6,886 nt of DNA from Actinomycetes bacterium. GTDB taxonomy: Bacteria > Actinomycetota > Actinomycetes > Streptosporangiales > Streptosporangiaceae. Where the stretch lies: contig JAOPYP010000591.1 of NCBI GenBank assembly GCA_025964635.1, positions 1 through 6,886 of the forward strand, written 5' to 3'. The translations under genes were made by a program, and so were the position numbers. This document shows positions 1-6,238 of this stretch, piece after piece. The notes beneath the pieces are model-generated. The model was given only the letters and a program-made list of their open reading frames with translations. It was not told where the DNA came from and did not search any database. Every line of letters starts with the position of its first letter. Position 1 is the first letter of the stretch.

Positions 1-2596
1 CAGCGCATTCACCCTGCAATCGCACCGCCTCGCCGGCCTGATCGTGCCGGCCCAGCCGGGAGAGCAGGTGCGCACGAGCGGCTAGGCAGCCGACCAGCAG
101 GACCGGCGTGGTCTTGGTTGCCTCGACGGCGTCATCGGCAAAGGCGAGCGCGGCCTCGTGATCGCCGGCGCACGCGAGCGCGCAGGCGGCATTGATCCAG
201 ACGGCAAAGGCGCGGCTTGGCATGCGGCCCAGCGCTGCGGCCGGCGCCGCGACACGCGCCACCGCGGCGCACTCGGCGAAACGGCCCTGCCGGATCAGCC
301 CCTGGATGCGGATCTCGGCGATGTCCGCTGCCGCTTCCGGATCAGCCTCCGCCCCCATATACGCGCCGGCCGCGGCCAGCAGCCCGTTGACGGCAGCGGC
401 ATCGCCTGCCACGGCCTCGCCCCAGGCCAGCCCGATCAGCGTTTCGACGCGAAGTCCGGCTGAGGACTGCGGCGTCAGCAGCGCCTCGGCCTTGCGATAG
501 GCCGCGAACGACGCCGCCGGGTGGCAGACGATTGTGCGCAGCTGGTGGCCGCGCCGGGACCATGCCCGCGGCAGCTCCTCGCCGGTCAGCAGCGCCAGGG
601 CCTGCTCCCATGCCTGTTCCATGAAGTCCCGGCGGCCCAGCCACGCCCAGACCTCCTGCAGTTCGAGCCAGAGCCTGCCGTCGCCGGGGGCACACTCGGT
701 GGCACGCGACAGGAACTCGGCGGCCTCGGTCAGTGCGCCGACCGAGCGGGCGTAGTCCGCCGCGGCCGCCCAGTGCCCGGCAGCTTCCGCGCTGCGTCCG
801 GCAAGAGTGAGATGACGGGCGATCTCGGCGCGGTCGCCGGAGTCGAGTGCGCTTGCCACCCGGTCGTGCAGGGACGAGGCGTCGGCCAGATCCGCGTACA
901 CCGCCTCCCGCAGCAGGCCGTGCCTGAATCCGAGCCGGCCGCCGCTGCGCACCAGCAGTCCGCTCTCCAGGCCCGCCTCCTCAGCGGCCGGCAGGCTGGC
1001 CAGGCCCAGGCCATCAACCTCGCTACGGGTAAGCGAGCGCCCGGCCACCGAGAGCAGGCCGGCCAGCGCACGGCCGGGCGGCGGCAGGACGCCGAGCGCG
1101 GCCCGGACCGCCGTGCGGAGATTGGGCGGGGGAGCGGTGCCGCCCGCGGCCAGCGTTCGCACGCTCTCCACTGCGAGCAGCGGATTCCCTTCCGCGGCGG
1201 CTATCACGCGACCCAGTGCGTCGTCGTCCAGCCGGAGCACCGACGATGCGAGCGCCGCCATGTCGCGGTCTGCGATCGGCCCGACGTCCAGCTCGGTGAT
1301 GCGCACCGCCCGGCCCGCCAGGTCGGCGAGCAGCGCGTCCAGCTCGGGGCGCGATGGCCGGTCCCGCCGGGTCAGCACCAGCAGCACCGGCAGCCCGGCG
1401 AGACGGCGCCCGATGTGCGCCGTGAGCCGCAGGCTCGCGCGGTCAGCGCGATGCGCGTCATCCAGGGCGATCAGCGCCGGGCGGTCTGCGCAGGACCATT
1501 CGACCAGGCGCAGCACCGATTCGAACACCCGCAGCCGCTCCAGCTCGGGCGCGGCCACGGCGGGGGGCTGCTTGGTTCGCCCGAGGCGGACGCCAAGCTC
1601 CTGCGACAGCCGGCTCAGCTCGGTCGGCCAGGAGGCGCCGGCCGGTACGGGGGACACGGTCATCACCAGCGCCCTGGCCAGCTCCAGCCAGGCGGCGAAC
1701 GGCGTCTCGCCGCCAACGTCGAGGCCAGCTGCGATCGCCATCCGGCCACCTGCGGCACCGACCCGGTAGGCCAGTTCGGCGAGCAGGCTGGTCTTCCCTA
1801 TCCCCGCCTCACCGGTCAGCACCAGGACCTGCCCCCGGCCGTCGGCGGCGGCCTGCCATGCCGCGGTCATGGCAGTTAGCTCCGCGCCCCGGCCGAACAA
1901 GCGGGCCCGCGGCAGAACGGCTGCCGCTGCGTGCAGCTGCGACTGGGCGGCGCGTGTGGCCGGAGAGGGCCGCACCCCCAGCTCCTCACGCAGCAGCTGC
2001 GAGAACTGCCGGGTGGCGAGAACCGCTCCGGCCCGATCGCCGTCCGCCAGTAGCCGGCGCAGCAGGTCGCGGTGCGCGGCCTCGTCCAGCGGCGCCAGCG
2101 CACACCGCTGGCGGGACCAGTCCACGGCGTCGGCGGTCCTGCCGTCGCTGTCGGCCAGGGCGGCCTGCTCCTCCAGCTTCTTGAGCTGGCGGCTCCGATG
2201 CTCCTCACGGGCGGCGATCGCCCAATCGTCGTCGACTCCAGGCAGTAGCTCGGCGATGTCCAGGCCCACCGCCTGGGCGGCCGCCTGGCCGGCCAGCGCG
2301 TCAACCCACAGCAAGTTGCCCCGCAACCCGATCGAGCTGCGGGACCCTTCGAGCACCTGCTCGGCGGCCGGGCCCCAGGCCTGCCGCACCGACCAGATCG
2401 CCGTGCGCAGGCTGGCACGAGCGCTCGCGTCAGGCACGTCCGGCCATAGCCGCGCGGCCAGATAGGCGCGCGAGTGCGTTCCCGGGTGCAGCGCGAGCCA
2501 GCCGATCAGGGCGCGCACCCGATCAGAGGCGGGCATGGGCAGCGGCTCACCGTCGAATTCGGCAGCGAACCCCCCGCACAGCCACAGCCGCAGCAT
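1..2596 (-). CDS. Large SARP/BTAD-type transcriptional regulator with AAA ATPase (3' end outside window)
   Basis: One uninterrupted frame of 865 codons runs from ATG at 2596 to the left edge. The first upstream in-frame stop is a TGA just beyond the start, with no other usable start between, so the ATG is well fixed, although its ribosome site is weak. Domains in order are: an OmpR/SARP-type winged helix (about residues 1-95, with RLWPD at 49-53 and ASLRTAIW near 58); a BTAD helical domain (about 105-215, ending in LREELGVRPSP from 202); an AAA_16-type ATPase with Walker A GEAGIGKT (262-269), Walker B ALIALDDAH (374-382) and EGNPLL (469-474); the LAL-type motif FRHGLLREAVY (557-567); then alanine-rich TPR-like helices to the edge. 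In this family the N-terminal module binds direct repeats at target promoters and ATP gates the activity. Whether a C-terminal LuxR helix-turn-helix follows cannot be seen. The divergent methyltransferase operon is the likely target. The family call is firm; the target is inferred. Confidence 0.93.
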   Translation of the reverse strand, partial: MLRLWLCGGFAAEFDGEPLPMPASDRVRALIGWLALHPGTHSRAYLAARLWPDVPDASARASLRTAIWSVRQAWGPAAEQVLEGSRSSIGLRGNLLWVDALAGQAAAQAVGLDIAELLPGVDDDWAIAAREEHRSRQLKKLEEQAALADSDGRTADAVDWSRQRCALAPLDEAAHRDLLRRLLADGDRAGAVLATRQFSQLLREELGVRPSPATRAAQSQLHAAAAVLPRARLFGRGAELTAMTAAWQAAADGRGQVLVLTGEAGIGKTSLLAELAYRVGAAGGRMAIAAGLDVGGETPFAAWLELARALVMTVSPVPAGASWPTELSRLSQELGVRLGRTKQPPAVAAPELERLRVFESVLRLVEWSCADRPALIALDDAHRADRASLRLTAHIGRRLAGLPVLLVLTRRDRPSRPELDALLADLAGRAVRITELDVGPIADRDMAALASSVLRLDDDALGRVIAAAEGNPLLAVESVRTLAAGGTAPPPNLRTAVRAALGVLPPPGRALAGLLSVAGRSLTRSEVDGLGLASLPAAEEAGLESGLLVRSGGRLGFRHGLLREAVYADLADASSLHDRVASALDSGDRAEIARHLTLAGRSAEAAGHWAAAADYARSVGALTEAAEFLSRATECAPGDGRLWLELQEVWAWLGRRDFMEQAWEQALALLTGEELPRAWSRRGHQLRTIVCHPAASFAAYRKAEALLTPQSSAGLRVETLIGLAWGEAVAGDAAAVNGLLAAAGAYMGAEADPEAAADIAEIRIQGLIRQGRFAECAAVARVAAPAAALGRMPSRAFAVWINAACALACAGDHEAALAFADDAVEATKTTPVLLVGCLAARAHLLSRLGRHDQAGEAVRLQGECA

Positions 2597-2624
2597 ATGG
2601 CCAGCGTAGACCGCGTCCTGCGGC

Positions 2625-2656
2625 CGTTGACGCTGCGTTGACGCTGCCCGAACGCT
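2625..2656 (+). promoter_or_regulatory. Candidate SARP operator: three heptamers at 11-bp period
   Basis: The 104-bp gap between the divergent regulator and methyltransferase contains TGACGCT at 2628-2634, TGACGCT at 2639-2645 and GAACGCT at 2650-2656. Each is separated by exactly 4 bp, giving an 11-bp period. The first two copies belong to an exact tandem of the 11-mer CGTTGACGCTG (2625-2635 and 2636-2646). SARP regulators are known to bind direct heptamer repeats with 4-bp spacers, placed so that the last repeat lies about 8 bp before the -10 box, in place of a normal -35. The neighbouring gene encodes such a regulator, so its binding here is a direct inference. The heptamer differs from the best-known TCGAG-type sites. 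Confidence 0.66.
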
Positions 2657-2663
2657 CCCGGCG

Positions 2664-2669
2664 GAATCT
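2664..2669 (+). promoter_or_regulatory. Possible -10 box of the methyltransferase promoter
   Basis: GAATCT begins 7 bp after the third heptamer and keeps the A at position 2 and T at position 6 of the TAnnnT pattern of housekeeping sigma factors. This is about the spacing expected in SARP-activated promoters. A transcript starting near 2676 would have a leader of about 25 nt that still includes the ribosome site at 2689-2694. The hexamer is a poor consensus match, so position is the main support. Confidence 0.35.
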
Positions 2670-2700
2670 GGTGCTCAGACAACCGACGAGGAGGGCGAAG

Positions 2701-3780
2701 ATGTCCACGACGCAGCACCAGCCCGCGGTAGACCAGGCAGTTCTCGACGAGTTTCTCGGCCGCGCCATCGGTGACCTGGGCGCCACCATCAGCGCCGCGC
2801 TGGTGGTGATCGGCGACCGGCTCGGCTTGTACCGGGCGATGGCCGACGGCGCTGCGGTGACAGCCGACGAACTGGCCAGCCGCACCGCGACCGCGCCGTC
2901 CTACATCCGGCCCTGGCTGGCCAACCAGGCGGCCGGCGGATATGTCGGCTACGACCCGGCCAGCGGAACGTACTCGATGGCGCCAGAGCAGGCGCTCGCC
3001 CTGGCCGGCGAGGACGGGCCCGCTTTCTTCCCGCCCAGCATGCAGCTGGCCCTGGGCATGCTGCGCGACATGCCGGCCATCGAGGAGCGGTTCAGGACCG
3101 GCGCCGGGTTCGGCTGGCACGAGCACAACGCGGACCTGTTCGACGGTACCGAGCGGTTTTTCCGGCCCGGCTATGTCGCCAACCTGGTGCCGGCGTGGCT
3201 GCCGGCCCTCGACGGCGTTGTGGACAAGCTGACCAGCGGCGCCACAGTGGCCGACGTGGGCTGCGGCCACGGCGTGACCACCATCCTGATGGCCCAGGCC
3301 TTCCCGGCCTCCACGTTCCTCGGCACCGACTACCACGAGGGCTCGGTCCGGGTGGGCAGGCGCCGCGCCGAGGCGGCGGGCGTCGCGGACCGGGTCGAGT
3401 TCCAGGCCATGGACGCCAGTGAGCTGAAGCCAGGCCCGTACGACCTCATCACGATGTTCGACTGCCTGCACGACATGGGCGACCCCGACGCCGCCGCGCA
3501 GACCGCCCGCCGGGCACTGCGGGCAGACGGGACTCTCATGCTCGTCGAGCCGGCTGCGGGTGACAGCGTCGAGGACAACCTGCACCCGCTCGGCCGGGTC
3601 TTCTACGCCGCCTCGACCCTCGTCTGTACCCCGTGCTCGCTGGCCCAGCCTGGCCGCAAGGCGCTTGGCGCCCAGGCTGGACCGGCCCGGCTCACCAAAC
3701 TGCTCACCACCGCGGGATTCGGCCGAGTCCGTCTCGCCGCGCAGTCCCCGATCAATCTCGTTCTCGAGGCTCGGCCGTAA
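2701..3780 (+). CDS. SAM-dependent class I methyltransferase with N-terminal winged helix (Rv2258c-like)
   Basis: This 359-residue protein probably transfers a methyl group from S-adenosylmethionine to a small molecule; the substrate is unknown. The N-terminal third (about residues 10-95) resembles the winged-helix/dimerisation domain of Rv2258c-type and O-methyltransferase-like enzymes. The catalytic Rossmann domain shows motif I as ADVGCGHG (184-191, a DxGxGxG pattern), the ribose-binding acid D210 in FLGTDYH, motif FDCLHDMGDP (253-262) and LVEP (281-284), so the SAM pocket looks complete. The ATG at 2701 is preferred because AGGAGG lies 6 nt upstream (2689-2694). A TTG at 2638 is in frame, but it would place the start inside the operator repeats. 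It is the first gene of a likely two-gene operon with the SnoaL-like gene and is probably activated by the divergent SARP-type regulator. Secondary metabolism is plausible, but no biosynthetic core enzyme lies in the window. Confidence 0.92.
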   Translation: MSTTQHQPAVDQAVLDEFLGRAIGDLGATISAALVVIGDRLGLYRAMADGAAVTADELASRTATAPSYIRPWLANQAAGGYVGYDPASGTYSMAPEQALALAGEDGPAFFPPSMQLALGMLRDMPAIEERFRTGAGFGWHEHNADLFDGTERFFRPGYVANLVPAWLPALDGVVDKLTSGATVADVGCGHGVTTILMAQAFPASTFLGTDYHEGSVRVGRRRAEAAGVADRVEFQAMDASELKPGPYDLITMFDCLHDMGDPDAAAQTARRALRADGTLMLVEPAAGDSVEDNLHPLGRVFYAASTLVCTPCSLAQPGRKALGAQAGPARLTKLLTTAGFGRVRLAAQSPINLVLEARP

Positions 3781-3787
3781 CACCGTC

Positions 3788-3817
3788 CATCACTCACGGC
3801 CATCGCTCACGGCCATC
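3788..3817 (+). repeat. 13-bp tandem repeat between the methyltransferase and SnoaL-like genes
   Basis: CATCACTCACGGC (3788-3800) is followed directly by CATCGCTCACGGC (3801-3813) and a partial third CATC. The two full copies differ at one base. The repeat fills much of the 58-bp spacer, just before the ribosome site of the next gene. It may be a replication-slippage duplication or may affect coupling of the two genes; nothing in the sequence decides between these. Confidence 0.6.
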
Positions 3818-3838
3818 CACCACGAAGGAGACACTGCC

Positions 3839-4216
3839 ATGACAAGTTCCGCCGCTCCCACCACCAGCGCCGCCGTCGACATCGACGCACTGCGCACCGC
3901 CATCGAGGCACGCGACGCGGATGGCGTCGCCGCCTGGTACGCGCCGGACGCCGCCCTGACGATACTCGACCGCGACCACCCGCCCGCGGCACCCGCCGTG
4001 CACCGCGGCCTGGACGCGATCCGTGCGTACTACCAGGACATCTGCGGCCGCAACGTCAACCACGAGGTGCGCGACGCGGTAGCCACCCCCGAGGGCTTCG
4101 CCTTCACCCAGCACTGCAGCTACCCGGACGGGACCGCCGTGCTCTGCGCGACCGTCGCCAGGACCCAGGATGGCAAGATCCGCAGCCAGACTGCCGTGCA
4201 GGTCTGGGACAGCTGA
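3839..4216 (+). CDS. SnoaL/NTF2-like small protein
   Basis: This 125-residue protein has the size and pattern of the NTF2 cone-barrel fold. An N-terminal helix is followed by a helix in the style of AIEARDADGVAAWYAPDAAL (21-40), the characteristic RGLDAIRAYYQDI (56-68), then alternating strands and a C-terminal strand ending QVWDS. Members of this fold act as cyclases, isomerases, epoxide hydrolases or hydroxylase-like enzymes, or simply bind ligands, so the fold alone does not give the reaction. H93 and the acidic residues D37 and D44 could line the cavity, but I cannot assign a catalytic set. The ATG is supported by AAGGAG at 3825-3830, 8 nt upstream. It lies 58 bp after the methyltransferase on the same strand with no terminator between, so co-transcription and action on a related substrate are likely. 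A terminator-like hairpin follows the stop. Confidence 0.87.
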   Translation: MTSSAAPTTSAAVDIDALRTAIEARDADGVAAWYAPDAALTILDRDHPPAAPAVHRGLDAIRAYYQDICGRNVNHEVRDAVATPEGFAFTQHCSYPDGTAVLCATVARTQDGKIRSQTAVQVWDS

Positions 4217-4229
4217 GCGCGACGACCCG

Positions 4230-4263
4230 CTGCCGCCGCGCCGGGCGATCGGCGCGGCGGCGG
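4230..4263 (+). terminator. Strong GC hairpin ending the methyltransferase-SnoaL operon
   Basis: Perfect 11-bp arms, GCCGCCGCGCC (4232-4242) and GGCGCGGCGGC (4251-4261), enclose an 8-nt loop. One T-G wobble and one C-G pair extend the arms to 4230 and 4263. It begins 13 nt after the SnoaL-like stop codon. There is no U-tract, which is common for actinomycete terminators. Confidence 0.7.
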
Positions 4264-4339
4264 GTGGTGCTCTCCGCTGGAGGCGCCGATGGGGCGGTGC
4301 CGGTCCAGGAGGCGAAGTGGTTGCGATCCGCTTGGGGCC

Positions 4340-4369
4340 GTTTGCGGGTCGCCTGAGTCACTCGCAAAC
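4340..4369. terminator. Second hairpin between convergent operons
   Basis: GTTTGCGGGT (4340-4349) can pair with ACTCGCAAAC (4360-4369) around a 10-nt loop. Nine pairs are Watson-Crick and one is G-U when read from the plus strand. It lies midway between the ends of two convergent operons and could serve as a backup terminator on either strand. It has no U-tract. Confidence 0.4.
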
Positions 4370-4468
4370 CAGCCCGCCGCCGGCACATCCTCGCCGCCGC
4401 GGCCATCCCATCGCAGGACCGTGGGCGGGTTCTGCTTGACGCTCAGCTAGGCAACGTACCGCTAGGTG

Positions 4469-4502
4469 CCCGCCGGGTTCCGTCCAGCGGGATCTCTCCG
4501 CT
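4469..4502 (-). terminator. Alternative hairpins just after the DsrE-like gene
   Basis: Two overlapping, mutually exclusive stems lie directly downstream of the minus-strand stop at 4515. CCCGCCGG (4469-4476) pairs with CCAGCGGG (4484-4491) with one mismatch, and AGCGG (4486-4490) pairs with CCGCT (4498-4502). Either could end the minus-strand transcript, but both are short. The rest of 4264-4468, apart from the hairpin at 4340-4369, shows nothing I can name. Confidence 0.33.
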
Positions 4503-4514
4503 AGTTGAATCGGG

Positions 4515-4880
4515 TCAGTAGCTGAAGGTGGTGACGGCGTCGTCGCCGATCCATTCCCACAGCTGGACGCTGCCGGCCAACTCAGCGCTGGGCAGCAGGG
4601 CGTCCTTGTCGAGCTGCTTGGCGTTGAAGCAGACCGGGCAGACCATGTACCGGCCTCCTACCTTCTCATACCTGATGAGCAGGTCCGGCAAGGGAGGGCA
4701 GCCATCGCAGGCGACGCCGGCGGCCGTCCCGTTCAGCGCCAGCCGGACGGCTTCCTTGGCTTGGAAGATCAGGGTCGGCCGCCCCGATTCGGCGGCGCCG
4801 ACCGCGACTAGGAACGCCACGGTTACTTTCTCTGGATCCTCCAGGCCCGTGCTGAGACTGATCACTGCCCTTCCAGCCAT
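4515..4880 (-). CDS. DsrE/DsrF-like protein with two CxxC motifs
   Basis: This 121-residue cytoplasmic protein has the DsrE-type alpha/beta pattern. It opens with a strand and a TGLEDPEKVTVAF segment (11-23), then has a helix, the strand RPTLIF (34-39) and the helix AKEAVRLAL (41-49). It carries two cysteine pairs, C58-x-x-C61 in ACDGCPP and C81-x-x-C84 in MVCPVCFNAKQL, and ends in WEWIGDDAVTTFSY. DsrE-family proteins move or sense sulfur through a conserved cysteine, and some are peroxiredoxin-like. Four cysteines in two pairs could instead bind zinc or form disulfides. The ATG at 4880 is preceded by AGGAAGG about 10 nt upstream on the minus strand. The gene lies 61 bp downstream of the small membrane-protein gene in the same direction, so the two probably form an operon. 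The fold is fairly sure; the function is not. Confidence 0.85.
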   Translation of the reverse strand: MAGRAVISLSTGLEDPEKVTVAFLVAVGAAESGRPTLIFQAKEAVRLALNGTAAGVACDGCPPLPDLLIRYEKVGGRYMVCPVCFNAKQLDKDALLPSAELAGSVQLWEWIGDDAVTTFSY

Positions 4881-4941
4881 GGCTTTCTTACCTTCCTCGG
4901 GTGTGATTGGTGCAAGTTCGCTTCGCTCTTGCCGTCGTGGG

Positions 4942-5235
4942 TCAGGCGGCCGTTGCCTTCACGTGCCGCCGCGCCGCCTGCGTTCGCTCGAGGAGCACCG
5001 CGGTGACGGCAGCGGCCACCGCGGCCCCGATCGCGATCAGGGCGATCTGCCAGCCGGCCATGCCGCCGGTGACGACGGTGTGCACCTCAGGCGGCGCCTG
5101 GACCTGCCCGGCCGTCCCGCCCGGCGGCACCCGAGTGGCCAACGCGGCCGGGGAGGCGGCGCCGTATATGAGCAGGGCACCGATCACCCCGGCCAGGACG
5201 CCCGCCACGCGGCGGATGCGGCGGATGCGGTTCAT
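4942..5235 (-). CDS. Small two-helix membrane or exported protein of unknown function
   Basis: I do not recognise a named family for this 97-residue protein. It has an arginine-rich start (MNRIRRIRR), a hydrophobic segment at about residues 10-28, a possible signal-peptidase site after AALA (residue 33), a short proline- and glycine-rich loop (34-57), and a second hydrophobic segment (about 61-83) followed by a basic tail. It is either a two-helix membrane protein with a roughly 30-residue outer loop, or a secreted precursor with a C-terminal anchor. An in-frame start further upstream (5322) would add 29 polar residues. The ATG at 5235 is preferred because GGAGGAG lies 6 nt before it. It is the first gene of the minus-strand unit and precedes the DsrE-like gene, so the two may act together at the membrane, which is inference. 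Confidence 0.72.
   Translation of the reverse strand: MNRIRRIRRVAGVLAGVIGALLIYGAASPAALATRVPPGGTAGQVQAPPEVHTVVTGGMAGWQIALIAIGAAVAAAVTAVLLERTQAARRHVKATAA
5209..5230 (-). repeat. 9-bp in-frame tandem repeat encoding IRRIRR
   Basis: The 9-mer GGCGGATGC occurs at 5211-5219 and again at 5220-5228 on the plus strand, and the periodicity extends to 5209-5230. Read on the minus strand it encodes the duplicated Ile-Arg-Arg at the positively charged N-terminus of the small membrane protein. Copy number could vary by slippage without shifting the frame. Confidence 0.7.
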
Positions 5236-5279
5236 GGTGGTCTCCTCCAGTACAGATCGCGATTGGTCGAATGCCAGTG

Positions 5280-5325
5280 TGCGCAGGGCCGCGTCGCGGC
5301 CGCCATGTGACGTTCTGCGCATGGC
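5280..5325. promoter_or_regulatory. Nested inverted repeats in the divergent intergenic region (candidate operator)
   Basis: The 144-bp gap between the minus-strand operon and the LuxR gene holds a perfect 15-bp inverted repeat, GGCCGCG-T-CGCGGCC (5287-5301). Immediately outside it, TGCGCAG (5280-5286) is mirrored by CTGCGCA (5315-5321), and GCCATG (5302-5307) by CATGGC (5320-5325). Such symmetry suits a dimeric regulator, and the adjacent LuxR-type protein is an obvious candidate. In GC-rich DNA short symmetric motifs arise by chance, but three overlapping perfect ones within 46 bp is notable. No convincing -35/-10 pair is visible for the minus-strand unit. Confidence 0.45.
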
Positions 5326-5379
5326 CCAGGCCGCTGCCGCCGCAGTAGCGTGGGGTCAAGCCGGGGGAAGGGGTGCGTG

Positions 5380-6147
5380 ATGACAGCCCAGGTGATGGTC
5401 GGCGAACTGGACCTGCGCAGGCTGCTGGGGATAGTCACCGGAAACCGTAGCGATCTCCCGGCCGAGGGCCTGCCGCTGTCCCTGCTGGCGGATCTGACGG
5501 ACCTGGTCCGCTGCGATGCGGTGTCATTCTTCACCCTGGACAGCGGCGCGCGTGCGACAGGCTTCATGCAGGATGTCCCAGCGCAGGACGGCGGGGAGGA
5601 TGATGATGGGCCGTTCTGGGCGCACTACTGGGACAGCGACCCGTGCTGCTACCCCGACCGCAGCGGCGACCTGCGCAGCGTTACGAGAATCTCGGATTTC
5701 TATTCGGGCCGGCAATGGCGCAGCACCGGCATGTACCGCGACTACCTCCGGCCCGCGGGGTTCGAGCACGAGCTCATGATGTGCCTGCCCGCCGGGCCCG
5801 GGCCGTCTGGTGCGCCCGGGCGCAGTATCCGGCTGATCTTCTTCCGCGGGCCGGGCCCCGACTTCTGTGAACGTGACCGCGGGCTGCTCACGCTGCTGCG
5901 CCCCCACCTGCACGAGGCCTACCGGGCCGCCGAGCTCCGCCGCCGCGGCACCCCTGAGCTCACCCTCCGGCAGCGGGAGTTGCTGCATCTCGTCGCTGAG
6001 GGATGCACCAACGCCCAGGTCGGGCGACGTCTGGGCGTGTCGGAGGGAACCGTGCGCAGGCATCTGGAAAACATCTACGCCAGGCTCCAGGTATCGAGCC
6101 GCACGGCCGCCGTCCTCCAGGCGTTCCCAGACCGGGCAGCCGTATAA
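5380..6147 (+). CDS. LuxR-family transcriptional regulator with GAF-like sensor domain
   Basis: This 255-residue DNA-binding protein has a clear LuxR-type helix-turn-helix at about residues 193-250: LTLRQRELLHLVAEG (194-208), TNAQVGRRLGVSEGTVRRHLEN (210-231) and the closing YARLQVSSRTAAV (233-245). The N-terminal 180 residues look like a GAF-type sensor fold and include FWAHYW, the CC pair at 89-90, SDFYSGRQWRSTGMYRDY, and an FFRGPGPDF segment (154-162) before the helix ERDRGLLTLL. No receiver-domain aspartate is seen, so a ligand or redox signal is more likely than phosphorylation. Cysteines lie at 45, 89, 90, 135, 163 and 209. The ATG at 5380 has the purine-rich stretch GAAGGGG 6 nt upstream; a GTG at 5377 is also possible. 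A TAGCGT at 5346-5351 could be its -10 box. It is divergent from the DsrE-like operon, which it may control. The ligand is unknown. Confidence 0.9.
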   Translation: MTAQVMVGELDLRRLLGIVTGNRSDLPAEGLPLSLLADLTDLVRCDAVSFFTLDSGARATGFMQDVPAQDGGEDDDGPFWAHYWDSDPCCYPDRSGDLRSVTRISDFYSGRQWRSTGMYRDYLRPAGFEHELMMCLPAGPGPSGAPGRSIRLIFFRGPGPDFCERDRGLLTLLRPHLHEAYRAAELRRRGTPELTLRQRELLHLVAEGCTNAQVGRRLGVSEGTVRRHLENIYARLQVSSRTAAVLQAFPDRAAV

Positions 6148-6201
6148 TCCCCCGGCACAGGCATGAGCAGGCCGCCCATAACCTGCCAATACGCAAGCCA
6201 T

Positions 6202-6238
6202 CTCCCAGCCGATTGCCGGCCGTGCCGAGAATCGGGAG
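6202..6238 (+). terminator. Possible terminator of the LuxR gene
   Basis: CCGATT (6209-6214) pairs perfectly with AATCGG (6230-6235) around a 15-nt GC-rich loop. A bulge followed by CTC/GAG extends the stem outward to 6202 and 6238. It lies about 55 nt after the LuxR stop codon. The stem is modest and has no U-tract. Confidence 0.3.

Noticed and set aside
521..1879. A long plus-strand open frame of 452 codons opposite the large regulator
   Set aside because: It is the antisense shadow of the regulator gene in GC-rich DNA. Its product is a low-complexity Arg/Gln/Gly/Pro mixture without domains, whereas the minus strand encodes clear Walker and BTAD motifs over the same bases.
2638..2700. TTG at 2638 as the methyltransferase start, adding 21 residues
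   Set aside because: It lies inside the operator repeats and upstream of the proposed transcript start, has no ribosome site, and adds residues outside the family's usual N-terminus. The ATG at 2701 has AGGAGG at ideal spacing.
2506..3783. A 425-codon minus-strand open frame covering the methyltransferase
   Set aside because: The plus strand over this region encodes intact SAM-binding motifs with a good ribosome site. The minus frame also overlaps the regulator start and the operator repeats and shows no recognisable domain.
4170..4439. Plus-strand 89-codon frame overlapping the SnoaL-like end and the following intergenic region
   Set aside because: It runs across the terminator hairpins, has no ribosome site, and its product is a low-complexity basic sequence.
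4436..4467. TTGACG at 4436-4441 followed by CTAGGT, resembling a plus-strand promoter
   Set aside because: The spacing is about 20 bp with a poor -10, and no plus-strand gene follows; the next genes are on the minus strand.
4528..5310. A 260-codon plus-strand frame opposite the DsrE-like and membrane-protein genes
   Set aside because: It is an antisense shadow. The minus strand carries two separate genes with ribosome sites, CxxC motifs and hydrophobic helices.
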